Shown here piece after piece: positions 7,247-13,992 of a stretch of DNA of 28,615 nucleotides. The number at the start of each line of letters is the position of its first letter. Within the stretch, counting starts at the first letter, position 1. Source of the stretch: JBGTFE01 sp036403235 (GTDB taxonomy: Bacteria; Acidobacteriota; Blastocatellia; Pyrinomonadales; Pyrinomonadaceae); contig DASWRI010000060.1 in assembly GCA_036403235.1 (NCBI GenBank), positions 1 through 28,615 of the forward strand, written 5' to 3'. Position numbers and translations under genes: made by a program. Below the pieces are notes generated by a model, which did not search any database, was not told where the DNA came from, and worked only from the letters and a program-made list of their open reading frames with translations.

Positions 7247-7981
7247 ATGCGACGTTTTTACGCGCCGAAGGAAAATTTTAGCGGCGGCAAAATAGCTTTG
7301 AGCCCCGAAGAAACACGGCATCTGCGCGATGTCCTGCGGCTTCGCGCGGGCGAAATCGTACGTGTTTTCGACGGCGAAGGGCGAGAGTTTTCGTGCGCAA
7401 TCGAGCGCATCGAAAAGCGGGAAACCGTTCTCACGATTCTCAAGGAAGCTTCGCCCTCTGCGCCCGTATCAAATCTAAATTTGACGCTGGCGGTCGCGCT
7501 CCTGAAAGGCGAAAAATTCGATTTAATCGTGCAGAAAGCGGTCGAGCTCGGCGTTACGCGTCTTGTCCCCGTCATGACAAAGCGAATTGACGTAAAAATT
7601 AGGGATTCGGAAAAACGCGTCGAACGCTGGCAGAAAATCGCACTCGAAGCCGCCAAACAATCGGGGCGCGCGGATTTGATGAAAATCGAACCGCCGATTG
7701 AATTTGCAAATTTTATAAAAAACTCCGCGTCCGAGCGTTCCGGCGGCGAAAATCTTCTTTTATTTTCGGAACGCGGCGGCGAAAGTTTTTCCGCGATAAA
7801 TGCGGGCGAAAAAATAATCGCTGTCGTTGGTTCGGAAGGCGGCTGGGAAGATTCCGAGATTGAAGCGGCGAAAAGTGCGGGGTTTCAAATCGTAACGATG
7901 AAAGGTCGGATTTTGCGAGCGGAAACGGCGGCGATTGCAGTCGCCGCCGTTTTGCAGCATCGCTTCGGCGATTTTAATTAA
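7247..7981 (+). CDS. rsmE: 16S rRNA (uracil-1498-N3) methyltransferase
   Basis: SAM-dependent SPOUT methyltransferase that makes m3U1498 in helix 44 of 16S rRNA. 244 residues, as expected. The N-terminal PUA-like part begins RRFYAPKENFSG and contains HLRDVLRLRAGEIVRVFDGEG. The SPOUT part has LAVALLKGEKFDLIVQKAVELGV, then the knot region VGSEGGWEDSEIEAAKSAGF and LRAETAAIAVAAVLQH. The usual GPEGG loop reads GSEGG here, a mild variation. Start ATG 7247 gives the standard N-terminus. The stop lies only two bases before the stop of the convergent gene on the other strand, with no terminator between. Confidence 0.94.
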   Translation: MRRFYAPKENFSGGKIALSPEETRHLRDVLRLRAGEIVRVFDGEGREFSCAIERIEKRETVLTILKEASPSAPVSNLNLTLAVALLKGEKFDLIVQKAVELGVTRLVPVMTKRIDVKIRDSEKRVERWQKIALEAAKQSGRADLMKIEPPIEFANFIKNSASERSGGENLLLFSERGGESFSAINAGEKIIAVVGSEGGWEDSEIEAAKSAGFQIVTMKGRILRAETAAIAVAAVLQHRFGDFN

Positions 7982-7983
7982 AT

Positions 7984-8535
7984 TTAGAGAATCGCTTTCG
8001 GCACTTCGCGCGGACGATAATAAGCGTCGCCGCGTTGCGTCAAGCTAGCTTCTTTTCCGAGCGTTTGCGTAACCGAATCGAGCAGCTCGTCCGTATCAAT
8101 CAAAAAGTTCGCCGCGCCTTTGGCGTCGACGTCCGGGTCGTCAAATTGAATGACGAGGTAGTGCTTTTTCTTTTTCAAAAGGCTTCCGCCGATTCCGGCG
8201 CCGAAAATCGGAACCGCGCTGATGGCCCGGCCCGTGCCGGACTGAACTTTTCTTTCGCTCGGGTAAATCACGACAATCGCTTTATACGGAATCGCGAATT
8301 TTTCCTTTTTGTCTTCGCCGTAAAAAACCAATCTCTGACTCTCGTTGTCGAGCTTTAAAGTACCTTCTTCCTTTTTCGAATAGCCGAACATGCCGCCTTC
8401 GTATTTAGCGGTAACCGATGTGAGCGAGGTGTTTTTTGTCGTGCTTTGCGGGCGATTTTCAACCGGACGCGGCTGGGCGTAGGCGATTGCCGAAAAGCAG
8501 AAAACAACACTCAAAAGTAATATAACTTTCTTCAT
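7984..8535 (-). CDS. Secreted protein of unknown function
   Basis: 183 residues from ATG 8535, which has a strong AGGAGA site 8-13 bases upstream; a longer in-frame start at 8604 is therefore not used. The signal peptide MKKVILLLSVVFCFSAIAYA is followed by Gln (cleavage AYA|Q). The mature part is one domain: beta-strand-rich KYEGGMFGYSKKEEGTLKLD, a region resembling a PH-like barrel (LVFYGEDKKEKFAIPYKAIVVIY), then a glycine-rich SAVPIFGAGIGG next to KKKKHYLVIQFDDP, and an acidic helix LIDTDELLDSVTQTL. A PH-like lipid or protein-binding role is only a guess from the pattern. TATAAT on the minus strand at 8615-8610 could drive it, but no good -35 is seen. Confidence 0.75.
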   Translation of the reverse strand: MKKVILLLSVVFCFSAIAYAQPRPVENRPQSTTKNTSLTSVTAKYEGGMFGYSKKEEGTLKLDNESQRLVFYGEDKKEKFAIPYKAIVVIYPSERKVQSGTGRAISAVPIFGAGIGGSLLKKKKHYLVIQFDDPDVDAKGAANFLIDTDELLDSVTQTLGKEASLTQRGDAYYRPREVPKAIL

Positions 8536-8610
8536 AAACTTCTCCTGAATTTTTGACGTGTTTGATGAAACTTTAGACTGAAAATCTTCAATCAAAATTT
8601 GCAAGCAACA

Positions 8611-9201
8611 TTATAGACGCATTCCGCCCATTGTGCGTTGCCAGGCCAGCGTTTGTTTTAGAACACCGAGCCTTTGTTTATCGGATTCCGAGCAGTCGAG
8701 GCTTAATTGTTCGATAATCGCTTCGAGCAGCGGAACGGCAAAAAGTCCGGCGTGCGCGACGATTTGCGAATAATAATGAATCTGCAGACAGTCGCTCTCG
8801 TCGGTGTGAAATTTTCTCACTTCCGCCGCATCGATTTTATAAACGTCCTGTCCGGCCGGAACGACGCGGCGCGGAACGCCGTGCAGAATTTTTTCGCTCT
8901 TGTCTTTTGTCCCGAGCAGCAAAATTCCAATCAAAAAGCCCTGCTCGTTGAGATAATCGGGGCTGAAGCTTCCGAGCTCGGGTTTGGGCGAAAGACGCGG
9001 GCCGTAATTGGCGTATTCGGGATTAACCAGCATCGAATTGTAAATGACGCCGATGATGTCCTTGTCTTCGAGCGGCAAACTGACAAACTGGGCAAAGCCG
9101 TAATCTTCGGCCGACGGCGGCGTTTCCGCGTCGAGCTCGTCAATCACGCGCCCGACGTAATCGATATGTGAGTTTGAACTGACGATTTTGGCGATTTTCA
9201 T
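8611..9201 (-). CDS. Possible HAS-barrel protein, HerA-related N-terminal domain only
   Basis: 196 residues, cytoplasmic. Residues 1-130 read like the HAS barrel that forms the N-terminus of HerA-type ATPases: KIVSSNSHIDYVGRVIDEL, FAQFVSLPLEDKDIIGVIYNS, FLIGILLLG, then VPRRVVPAGQDVYKIDA followed by an acidic turn. No Walker motifs follow; instead there is a helical tail ending QTLAWQRTMGGMRL. Two genes upstream on the same strand is nurA, the usual partner of HerA, which supports the reading. The family call is from pattern memory, not a search. The ATG has no ribosome-binding site and is preceded by a tandem AGTAATC repeat. Alternatively it is simply an unknown family. Confidence 0.5.
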   Translation of the reverse strand: MKIAKIVSSNSHIDYVGRVIDELDAETPPSAEDYGFAQFVSLPLEDKDIIGVIYNSMLVNPEYANYGPRLSPKPELGSFSPDYLNEQGFLIGILLLGTKDKSEKILHGVPRRVVPAGQDVYKIDAAEVRKFHTDESDCLQIHYYSQIVAHAGLFAVPLLEAIIEQLSLDCSESDKQRLGVLKQTLAWQRTMGGMRL

Positions 9202-9206
9202 TCGGT

Positions 9207-9230
9207 AGTAATCAGTAATCAGTAATCAGT
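9207..9230. repeat. Tandem 7-base repeat (AGTAATC, 3.4 copies)
   Basis: AGTAATC occurs at 9207, 9214 and 9221, followed by AGT. It sits immediately upstream of the reverse-strand start at 9201, in the position of its leader and ribosome-binding site. Confidence 0.85.
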
Positions 9231-9261
9231 TGGAGCCGGCTTTTACGCTGCTGGCTGGCTA

Positions 9262-9789
9262 CTATATCTGTCTTCCAAGTTCGGGAATAATATAAAGCAG
9301 CCACCACAAAAAGATTTGAAACGCTAAAATGACAAAGCTCAGGCCGACGCAGATGAGCGCGAGGCGTCGGCCGCCGAGATTTGGCCGACGCTGCGAGACG
9401 AGATAGCCGAAACCGCCGACGACAAAGGCAAGCGGAACAAACAAAATCCCGAGATAAGGCACGAGCGAATAAACGACGCACGCCCAGGCCGTATGCGCGA
9501 TTGTATTTCCATTTTGCTCAAACAAATTTCCGATTTCCTCGCTTTTTGCGTTTTCGATTAAAAAAGTTTTTCCCTGCAGACGATACGACGCGCGCAGGGC
9601 GTCGAGCGGCTCGTAATCTTTCCAAAGCCGTTTCCCGCAGGTCAGACAAAATTTCGCGTCGCCGCGCCGCGCTTCGGCGCCGCAGGCCGGACAATTCACA
9701 TTAACGGATGTTTGAGAATCAAAAGCGGAAAATTCTTCGTGATTTATCTCACGATTTTCATTTTCCGTTTTTTGTTTTCCATCTTCCAC
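9262..9789 (-). CDS. Zinc-ribbon membrane protein
   Basis: 175 residues. A CPAC...CLTC zinc ribbon (Cys33, Cys36, Cys48, Cys51) is followed by a soluble linker and two or three hydrophobic segments (about 101-131 and 143-168). The arrangement matches the broad group of bacterial zinc-ribbon proteins with a DUF4190-like tail; function unknown. The start is a GTG at 9789 whose G is shared with the last base of the nurA stop (TAGTG), suggesting coupled translation. The first 25 or so residues are low-complexity (Lys, Glu, Asn) and encoded by a stretch that folds on itself (TCGTGA/TCACGA inside GGAAAAT/ATTTTCC). The true start could be later, but no internal ATG precedes the ribbon. Confidence 0.7.
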   Translation of the reverse strand: MEDGKQKTENENREINHEEFSAFDSQTSVNVNCPACGAEARRGDAKFCLTCGKRLWKDYEPLDALRASYRLQGKTFLIENAKSEEIGNLFEQNGNTIAHTAWACVVYSLVPYLGILFVPLAFVVGGFGYLVSQRRPNLGGRRLALICVGLSFVILAFQIFLWWLLYIIPELGRQI

Positions 9790-10982
9790 TATCTTCTTCT
9801 GCCTTTGCTTGCGCTTTTGCGCGAAACTCTAAAATTAAGATTATTCTCTTTGGCAAATCCTTGTAAAGCCTGAAGAAAAATTTCACGGTCGCGCAGAGTG
9901 ATAACCGCCGTCTGGTCGGCCGTCTCGAGCGCGTAAGGATAGCCTAAACCTATGATGCATTCGGCGCGAACGACGTCTAAAACTTCGTCCAGAAGATTTT
10001 GCTCGTATATCCACGACGGGACGTCGAGCCGTGCCGCGACGCTGTCGCCGGTCGTTTGCAGATAAACGAATCCGACGAGCGATTCGCCCGTCTGAAAATC
10101 GATAAATGCGTCGAGCCCGCGGCGGCGCGAATAGCAGAAAGGAGTTCGGTCGCCCCAATTTTTAAGCGTCGAAGAGTGAAGAACCGAAACGTCGTCGAGC
10201 GTTTTGACGGGCGCGCCTTTTTTGCCCGCAAACGTGTCGAGCATCGACATCAAATCGCGTGCGTAGCTGCGGTCAACATAGCCGACGAGCGGAACCTGTG
10301 TGTCGCGCGATAGACGCGCCAGTTCGACCAGTTTTTCGATAAATTGCGCGTGCAGCTGACTTTTCGGCAGCGCAATCGAAAGCAAAAGCGTGCCGTCGTA
10401 AAAGGCGAGCGGCATTTTTTCGCCGCGCTCGCGCCAGCCGCTTTTTTTGTGCAGAAAATCCGACGCCTTTTCGATTTCCGCTTCAAACATCCGCTGACCG
10501 ACGCGCGTCTGCGGAATAATCGGCTCGTCCGGCGAGAGCAGCTCGCCCGGCGAAAGCACGAAAAAACGCGCGTTTTTTTCGTAGCCTTCGGTTTCGCTGT
10601 GCGGATTTTCAAACCAGCCGATTTGAATCGCCGCGACCGGCAGAGAAACTTCCCTTTCGGCAAAAAGCTGGCTTCCGTCCGCCGCAAACGTCGTCCGGTT
10701 TTGCAGAATTTGAAACGCCCAGCCACGCGCCTGCTCGTGATTTTGCCACGATTCTCCGAAAGCGATGGAAAAACGCCGCGCTTTATCGAGTTCGGCCGAA
10801 GGGCGCGCGCCGCAGTTTTCGTGTCCGGCGAGCGCTTCCGCAATTTCTTCGTGAGAAAAACTTTCAAGCCGCGCCAATCTCTGCACGTAATCGCCCAAAT
10901 CGCTCGTCTGCTCGGCGGCAAAACGCGCAAATTCCTCGCGCTGCTTGTTGAGTTCGTCGGTTAAAAGTTCGCGATAAAGCAT
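9789..10982 (-). CDS. nurA: NurA-domain 5'-3' nuclease
   Basis: Predicted NurA nuclease, which with the HerA ATPase resects DNA ends in archaea and some bacteria. 397 residues. The metal-binding acidic residues can be placed: Asp102 in FAADGSQL, Asp196 in LAFYDGTLLLS and Asp237 in VGYVDRSYARDL. The C-terminal GLGYPYALETADQTAVITLRDREI is typical of the family. The N-terminal 90 residues are helical and charged. No HerA ATPase is in this window, but a possible HAS-barrel-only protein lies two genes downstream on the same strand. The gene ends in a one-base overlap with the zinc-ribbon gene. Confidence 0.85.
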   Translation of the reverse strand: MLYRELLTDELNKQREEFARFAAEQTSDLGDYVQRLARLESFSHEEIAEALAGHENCGARPSAELDKARRFSIAFGESWQNHEQARGWAFQILQNRTTFAADGSQLFAEREVSLPVAAIQIGWFENPHSETEGYEKNARFFVLSPGELLSPDEPIIPQTRVGQRMFEAEIEKASDFLHKKSGWRERGEKMPLAFYDGTLLLSIALPKSQLHAQFIEKLVELARLSRDTQVPLVGYVDRSYARDLMSMLDTFAGKKGAPVKTLDDVSVLHSSTLKNWGDRTPFCYSRRRGLDAFIDFQTGESLVGFVYLQTTGDSVAARLDVPSWIYEQNLLDEVLDVVRAECIIGLGYPYALETADQTAVITLRDREIFLQALQGFAKENNLNFRVSRKSASKGRRR

Positions 10983-10984
10983 AA

Positions 10985-11479
10985 TTAATTTGCAACGGGT
11001 TTTACTTCTTCAATTTTTAAAACCGTCAGCTGATAGTCGAACGAGTTCATATGTCCGAAACCGATGCTGAAGGTAAAAGTTTTAACCGGCGTTTTTAAGA
11101 TTGAAATTTGTCTTTCCCCGTCGAATTTTCCGACAATTAAAAGCTCGGCCTTTCTCGGCGTATCCAATCTTCGCCTTTTAATTAATCTGTGAAGTTTTTT
11201 CAAAAGATAGGCTTTTGTGTTATCTTCGGAAGCCTGAATAAACTCGGCCCAGGAAACTCGAACATTTTCGCACGACTCATCAAAGAAAAGCGCCTGTTCA
11301 AAACTAATTGAATAAGTCACCCTGACTCTGACAAACCGTTGGTCGTATTTTTCCGCATTATTGATAAGCTCGCAATAAGAAATTGTCGGAACATCTGCAT
11401 ACATTTGTTTGTTTTGAGCTTTGGCGTCAATCGAAAAAGCCAAAAAAAACAATATAAAAGTATGAAATTTTACTTTCAT
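10985..11479 (-). CDS. Secreted protein of unknown function
   Basis: 164 residues with a signal peptide (MKVKFHTFILFFLAFSIDAKA, cleavage AKA|Q). The mature region begins with 'YCELINNAEKYDQRFVRVRVTY', a pattern I associate with small exported OB-fold-like proteins of acidobacteria ('C..L.....YDG..V.VRG.Y'), followed by a cysteine in FFDESCENVRV and a basic stretch KKLHRLIKRRRL. The two cysteines could pair. No enzymatic motif is seen. It lies in a tight reverse-strand run: the stop is two bases from the nurA start and the start is three bases from the end of the VWA gene. Confidence 0.72.
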   Translation of the reverse strand: MKVKFHTFILFFLAFSIDAKAQNKQMYADVPTISYCELINNAEKYDQRFVRVRVTYSISFEQALFFDESCENVRVSWAEFIQASEDNTKAYLLKKLHRLIKRRRLDTPRKAELLIVGKFDGERQISILKTPVKTFTFSIGFGHMNSFDYQLTVLKIEEVKPVAN

Positions 11480-11482
11480 AAA

Positions 11483-12808
11483 TTATTTGACGCGGCTCGT
11501 CCGGCGTTTGAGAAAATCCATCAAAACAAACTGCGTCAGATTGTTCGGGTTGGCGAAATACGCTTTGCCGCGCGTCATTGCCGTCATTCGCTTGACGAAA
11601 TCGACGAGATAATAATCCGACGCGAGCATAAACGTATTTATCATTATTCCCGCCTTGCGGCACGCCTGAACTTCCTTGAAAGTTTCCGCCATGACGAATG
11701 GGTCGTTGCCCATCGAATTTTTATATAAAAGCCGTTTATCGTTCTGCGTTTTCGAATAGCGCCGGTAATTAAGATACGCCGGATTCTGCGCGTCGATAAA
11801 TGCGGCGGTCGGTTTGCCGTCCGTGACCATCACGATTTGCTTCATTTCCTTGCGCTGGGCAGCTAAAATACGGCGCGCGAGCTTTAAGCCTTCGGCCGTG
11901 TTCGTGTGATACGGGCCGACCTGCGTCGTCGCCAATTTTGCAATCGGCAGCTCTTCCGCGCCGTCGTGAAAAAGAACGATTTTCAGAGAATCTCCGGCGT
12001 ATTGCGTGCGAATCAGATGCGCCAGCGCGAGCGCAACTTTTTTGGCGGGCGTAAAACGGTCTTCGCCGTAAAGAATCATCGAATGCGAGCAGTCGAGCAT
12101 GACGACCGTCGCGCACGAAGATTGATAATCCTGCTGGTGAACGTATAAATCTTTGTATTCGAGATTGAGCGGAACTTGCAGGCCTTCGCGCGTAATGGCT
12201 GAAAGCAGCGTGGCGGTGACGTCGAGATTTATCGTGTCGCCGAATTCGTATTGTTTCGCGCTCGCCGACGCTTCGATGCCGGTGTCGAGATAATGCGTGT
12301 CGTGCCGGCCGATTGAAGATTTCCCCATCGAGCCGAGCAGTTTTTGCAGAGTTTTGTAGCCGAGAAAATCGAGCCCCTTTTCCGTCAACTGAAAACGTAC
12401 GTCGCGCGGCGCGGCTTGTCCGACCTCGCCCTGCCCTTCGCCGTTTTGCCGCTGCTGTGTCTGCGGCTGCTCGATTTCCTTTAAATTGAGATAACCTTCT
12501 TCGACGAGACGCTCAATCAATTGATTAATCAATTCTTCGAGCAAAGAGCCTTTAAATTTCCCTTCGTTTTCAGCGAGCATCTGCTCGATGTCGGCTTCGG
12601 ACAAAATTTCCTGTTCGAGCAGAGCCTGCAAAATCGCGTGCCGGAGCGCGTCGAGCGAATCGTCGGTTTCATTGCGCTGCCGCGTCCAGTAATAATCTTC
12701 GTTGTAGCCCGAATCGAGCAGCGAATCCGACAGCGACTGCATTAAATCACCGAGATTTACGCCGCCGACGTCGAAGCCTTTGAACTTTGAATAGCGGATA
12801 AACTTCAT
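11483..12808 (-). CDS. VWA-domain protein (CoxE/ChlD-like), partner of a MoxR-type ATPase
   Basis: 441 residues, cytoplasmic. The C-terminal half is a von Willebrand A domain with an intact metal-ion site: DCSHS at Asp239-Ser243, Thr in HTNTAEGL, and VTDGKPTA. The N-terminal half is helical and acidic (about 1-130) with a Gln/Gly-rich linker (QPQTQQRQNGEGQGE), then 'DVRFQLTEKGLDFLGYKTLQKLLGSMGKSSIGRH', which I recognise from VWA proteins paired with Mg-chelatase-like ATPases. The ATPase partner lies 1.2 kb away at 13993-15465 on the same strand. Such pairs remodel or insert metal into target proteins; the target here is unknown. A GGGGAAG site precedes the ATG. Confidence 0.85.
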   Translation of the reverse strand: MKFIRYSKFKGFDVGGVNLGDLMQSLSDSLLDSGYNEDYYWTRQRNETDDSLDALRHAILQALLEQEILSEADIEQMLAENEGKFKGSLLEELINQLIERLVEEGYLNLKEIEQPQTQQRQNGEGQGEVGQAAPRDVRFQLTEKGLDFLGYKTLQKLLGSMGKSSIGRHDTHYLDTGIEASASAKQYEFGDTINLDVTATLLSAITREGLQVPLNLEYKDLYVHQQDYQSSCATVVMLDCSHSMILYGEDRFTPAKKVALALAHLIRTQYAGDSLKIVLFHDGAEELPIAKLATTQVGPYHTNTAEGLKLARRILAAQRKEMKQIVMVTDGKPTAAFIDAQNPAYLNYRRYSKTQNDKRLLYKNSMGNDPFVMAETFKEVQACRKAGIMINTFMLASDYYLVDFVKRMTAMTRGKAYFANPNNLTQFVLMDFLKRRTSRVK

Positions 12809-12858
12809 AAAACTTCCCCTTTTCTCTTGCCATTCGTAAGACGATTTTGTAAATTGAA

Positions 12859-12867
12859 ATTATAACA
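12859..12867 (-). promoter_or_regulatory. Extended -10 promoter of the VWA gene
   Basis: Reading the minus strand, TGTTATAAT (12867-12859) is a full extended -10 element (TGnTATAAT). No good -35 is seen, as is common for extended -10 promoters. The leader to ATG 12808 would be about 44 bases. Confidence 0.5.
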
Positions 12868-12960
12868 AAAGCTCTCGCCCAAACATTTTACTTTCCCCAA
12901 GAAACTTAACACATTTCTCTCTCCGATTTGAAATTTTATTAAGAGGAAGGAAAAGAAAAA

Positions 12961-13356
12961 ATGAAAAAGTTTTTGGCAGGTCTCGTCGTTTTATTTATGC
13001 TGCTGATTTCCATACCGATTTCGGCAGATGCTCAATGCAGACGGAATTCGTCTCGAAACCGGAATTACAATTCGAGAAATTACAATTCCCGAAATTACAA
13101 CAATCGTAATTACAACAACCGGAACTATAACCGCTCTTACTATCAAACCCGCGGTTATGTTTCGCAACGCCCGAATTTTTACCAGCGCCACCGGAATCTG
13201 ATTAACGTCGGCATCGGAACGGGCGCGGGCACGCTTATCGGCGCTTTAATCGGCGGCAGGCGCGGCGCAGGCTGGGGCGCGCTGGCGGGCGCGGGCAGCT
13301 CGGCGCTCTATACATACAAAATCAATCCAAAAAAACGCAGATATTATCGACGCTAG
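12961..13356 (+). CDS. Secreted glycine-zipper protein with Asn/Tyr/Arg repeats
   Basis: 131 residues with a signal peptide (about 1-24, cleavage ADA|Q). Residues 35-58 are five tandem copies of NYN(S/N)R. A basic segment (FYQRHRNLINV) leads into a glycine zipper at about 84-112 (IGTGAGTLIGALIGG, GAGWGALAGAG) and a conserved tail ALYTYKINPKKRRYYRR. Glycine zippers insert into or pack against membranes, but function here is unknown. The closely similar gene at 13605 is a paralogue sharing the last 60 residues. A strong AAGAGGAAGG site precedes the ATG by 10 bases. It has its own terminator and lies on the strand opposite the flanking VWA and ATPase genes. Confidence 0.85.
   Translation: MKKFLAGLVVLFMLLISIPISADAQCRRNSSRNRNYNSRNYNSRNYNNRNYNNRNYNRSYYQTRGYVSQRPNFYQRHRNLINVGIGTGAGTLIGALIGGRRGAGWGALAGAGSSALYTYKINPKKRRYYRR
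13063..13134 (+). repeat. In-frame 15-base tandem repeat encoding NYN(S/N)R
   Basis: About five units with core AATTACAA, each giving Asn-Tyr-Asn-(Ser/Asn)-Arg, within the glycine-zipper gene. Units vary at third positions, so the repeat is not a very recent expansion. The paralogue at 13605 lacks it. Confidence 0.8.
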
Positions 13357-13376
13357 CCCCCTTTAGCAGATAATCG

Positions 13377-13415
13377 AAAAAAGCCGCGGTGTTTTTCGCA
13401 CAGCGGCTTTTTTTG
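13377..13415 (+). terminator. Intrinsic terminator of the first glycine-zipper gene
   Basis: AAGCCGC (13381-13387) pairs with GCGGCTT (13403-13409), flanked by an A-run and followed by TTTTT. It lies about 20 bases after the stop and has the classic form. Confidence 0.85.
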
Positions 13416-13478
13416 CTTTTTGCGCTTCATACGAAATTGTTCAATCGTAACCGATATAGTGTCTTAAAAAGATACAGG

Positions 13479-13494
13479 AAATTTTCTAAAATTT
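13479..13494. promoter_or_regulatory. Palindrome upstream of the sigma-54 promoter
   Basis: AAATTTT-CT-AAAATTT is a perfect 7-base inverted repeat 36 bases upstream of the -24 element. A second, imperfect dyad (GTGTCTT-AAA-AAGATAC) lies at 13459-13475. Either could be an activator site; A/T-richness makes chance formation possible. Confidence 0.3.
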
Positions 13495-13529
13495 GGTAAG
13501 TTGTTGAAGACATTAAGATTACTATTTTC

Positions 13530-13545
13530 TGGCACGGTGCTTGCG
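13530..13545 (+). promoter_or_regulatory. Sigma-54 (RpoN) promoter of the second glycine-zipper gene
   Basis: TGGCACGGTGCTTGCG contains the invariant GG (13531-13532) and GC (13543-13544) with exactly 10 bases between them, and matches the textbook TGGCACG-N4-TTGC over all fixed positions. Transcription would begin near 13556, giving a leader of about 50 bases to ATG 13605. No competing -10/-35 pair is seen. Confidence 0.75.
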
Positions 13546-13604
13546 ATATATAAGGGCAAATGAAGATTTCGAATCTTCAATTTATAAAAGGGAGAAGAAA
13601 AGCA

Positions 13605-13916
13605 ATGAAAAAACTTATAGCAACATTTTTGATGATGGCAATGATGGCGATTGCGCTTCCCGTATTGACGGACGCGCAGACAACCAGACGCGTCACGAGA
13701 CGCACCTATACGACTCAAACTTACAAACGACCGAGCTTTTACCGGCGTCACCGTAACGCGATGAATATTGCAATCGGAACGGGCGCAGGCGCGCTTATCG
13801 GCGGATTAATCGGCGGACGACGCGGCGCGGGCATCGGCGCTTTAGCCGGCGGCGGCGGTTCGGCTCTTTACACCTACAAAATTAAACCGAAACAGCGCAG
13901 ATACTATCGTCGTTAA
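13605..13916 (+). CDS. Small secreted glycine-zipper protein
   Basis: 103 residues from ATG 13605, preceded by GGAGAA eight bases upstream; an in-frame ATG at 13560 has no such site and would bury the signal peptide. Signal peptide about 1-24 (cleavage TDA|Q). A short basic and Thr/Tyr-rich segment leads to FYRRHRNAMNIAIGTGAGAL, a glycine zipper at Gly58-Gly85, and the tail ALYTYKIKPKQRRYYRR, nearly identical to the tail of the gene at 12961. It is the only gene here with a visible sigma-54 promoter, so it is probably induced under a particular stress or nutrient condition. A stable hairpin terminator follows. Function unknown; a membrane-associated stress protein is plausible. Confidence 0.85.
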   Translation: MKKLIATFLMMAMMAIALPVLTDAQTTRRVTRRTYTTQTYKRPSFYRRHRNAMNIAIGTGAGALIGGLIGGRRGAGIGALAGGGGSALYTYKIKPKQRRYYRR

Positions 13917-13934
13917 TCTTTAGCGAAACTAAAA

Positions 13935-13973
13935 GAAAAAGCCTTGATGAATTTTCATCAAGGCTTTTTCACT
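13935..13973. terminator. Bidirectional terminator between convergent genes
   Basis: GAAAAAGCCTTGATGAA (13935-13951) is a perfect inverse of TTCATCAAGGCTTTTTC (13954-13970). The T-run in one arm and A-run in the other let it serve both the glycine-zipper gene and the ATPase gene, which ends at 13993 on the other strand. Confidence 0.85.
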
Positions 13974-13992
13974 TTTCATTTTTAATTTTTCG

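Noticed and set aside
10344..10964. 206-residue forward frame opposite nurA
   Set aside because: Arg/Phe-rich shadow of the nurA reading frame with no start signal.
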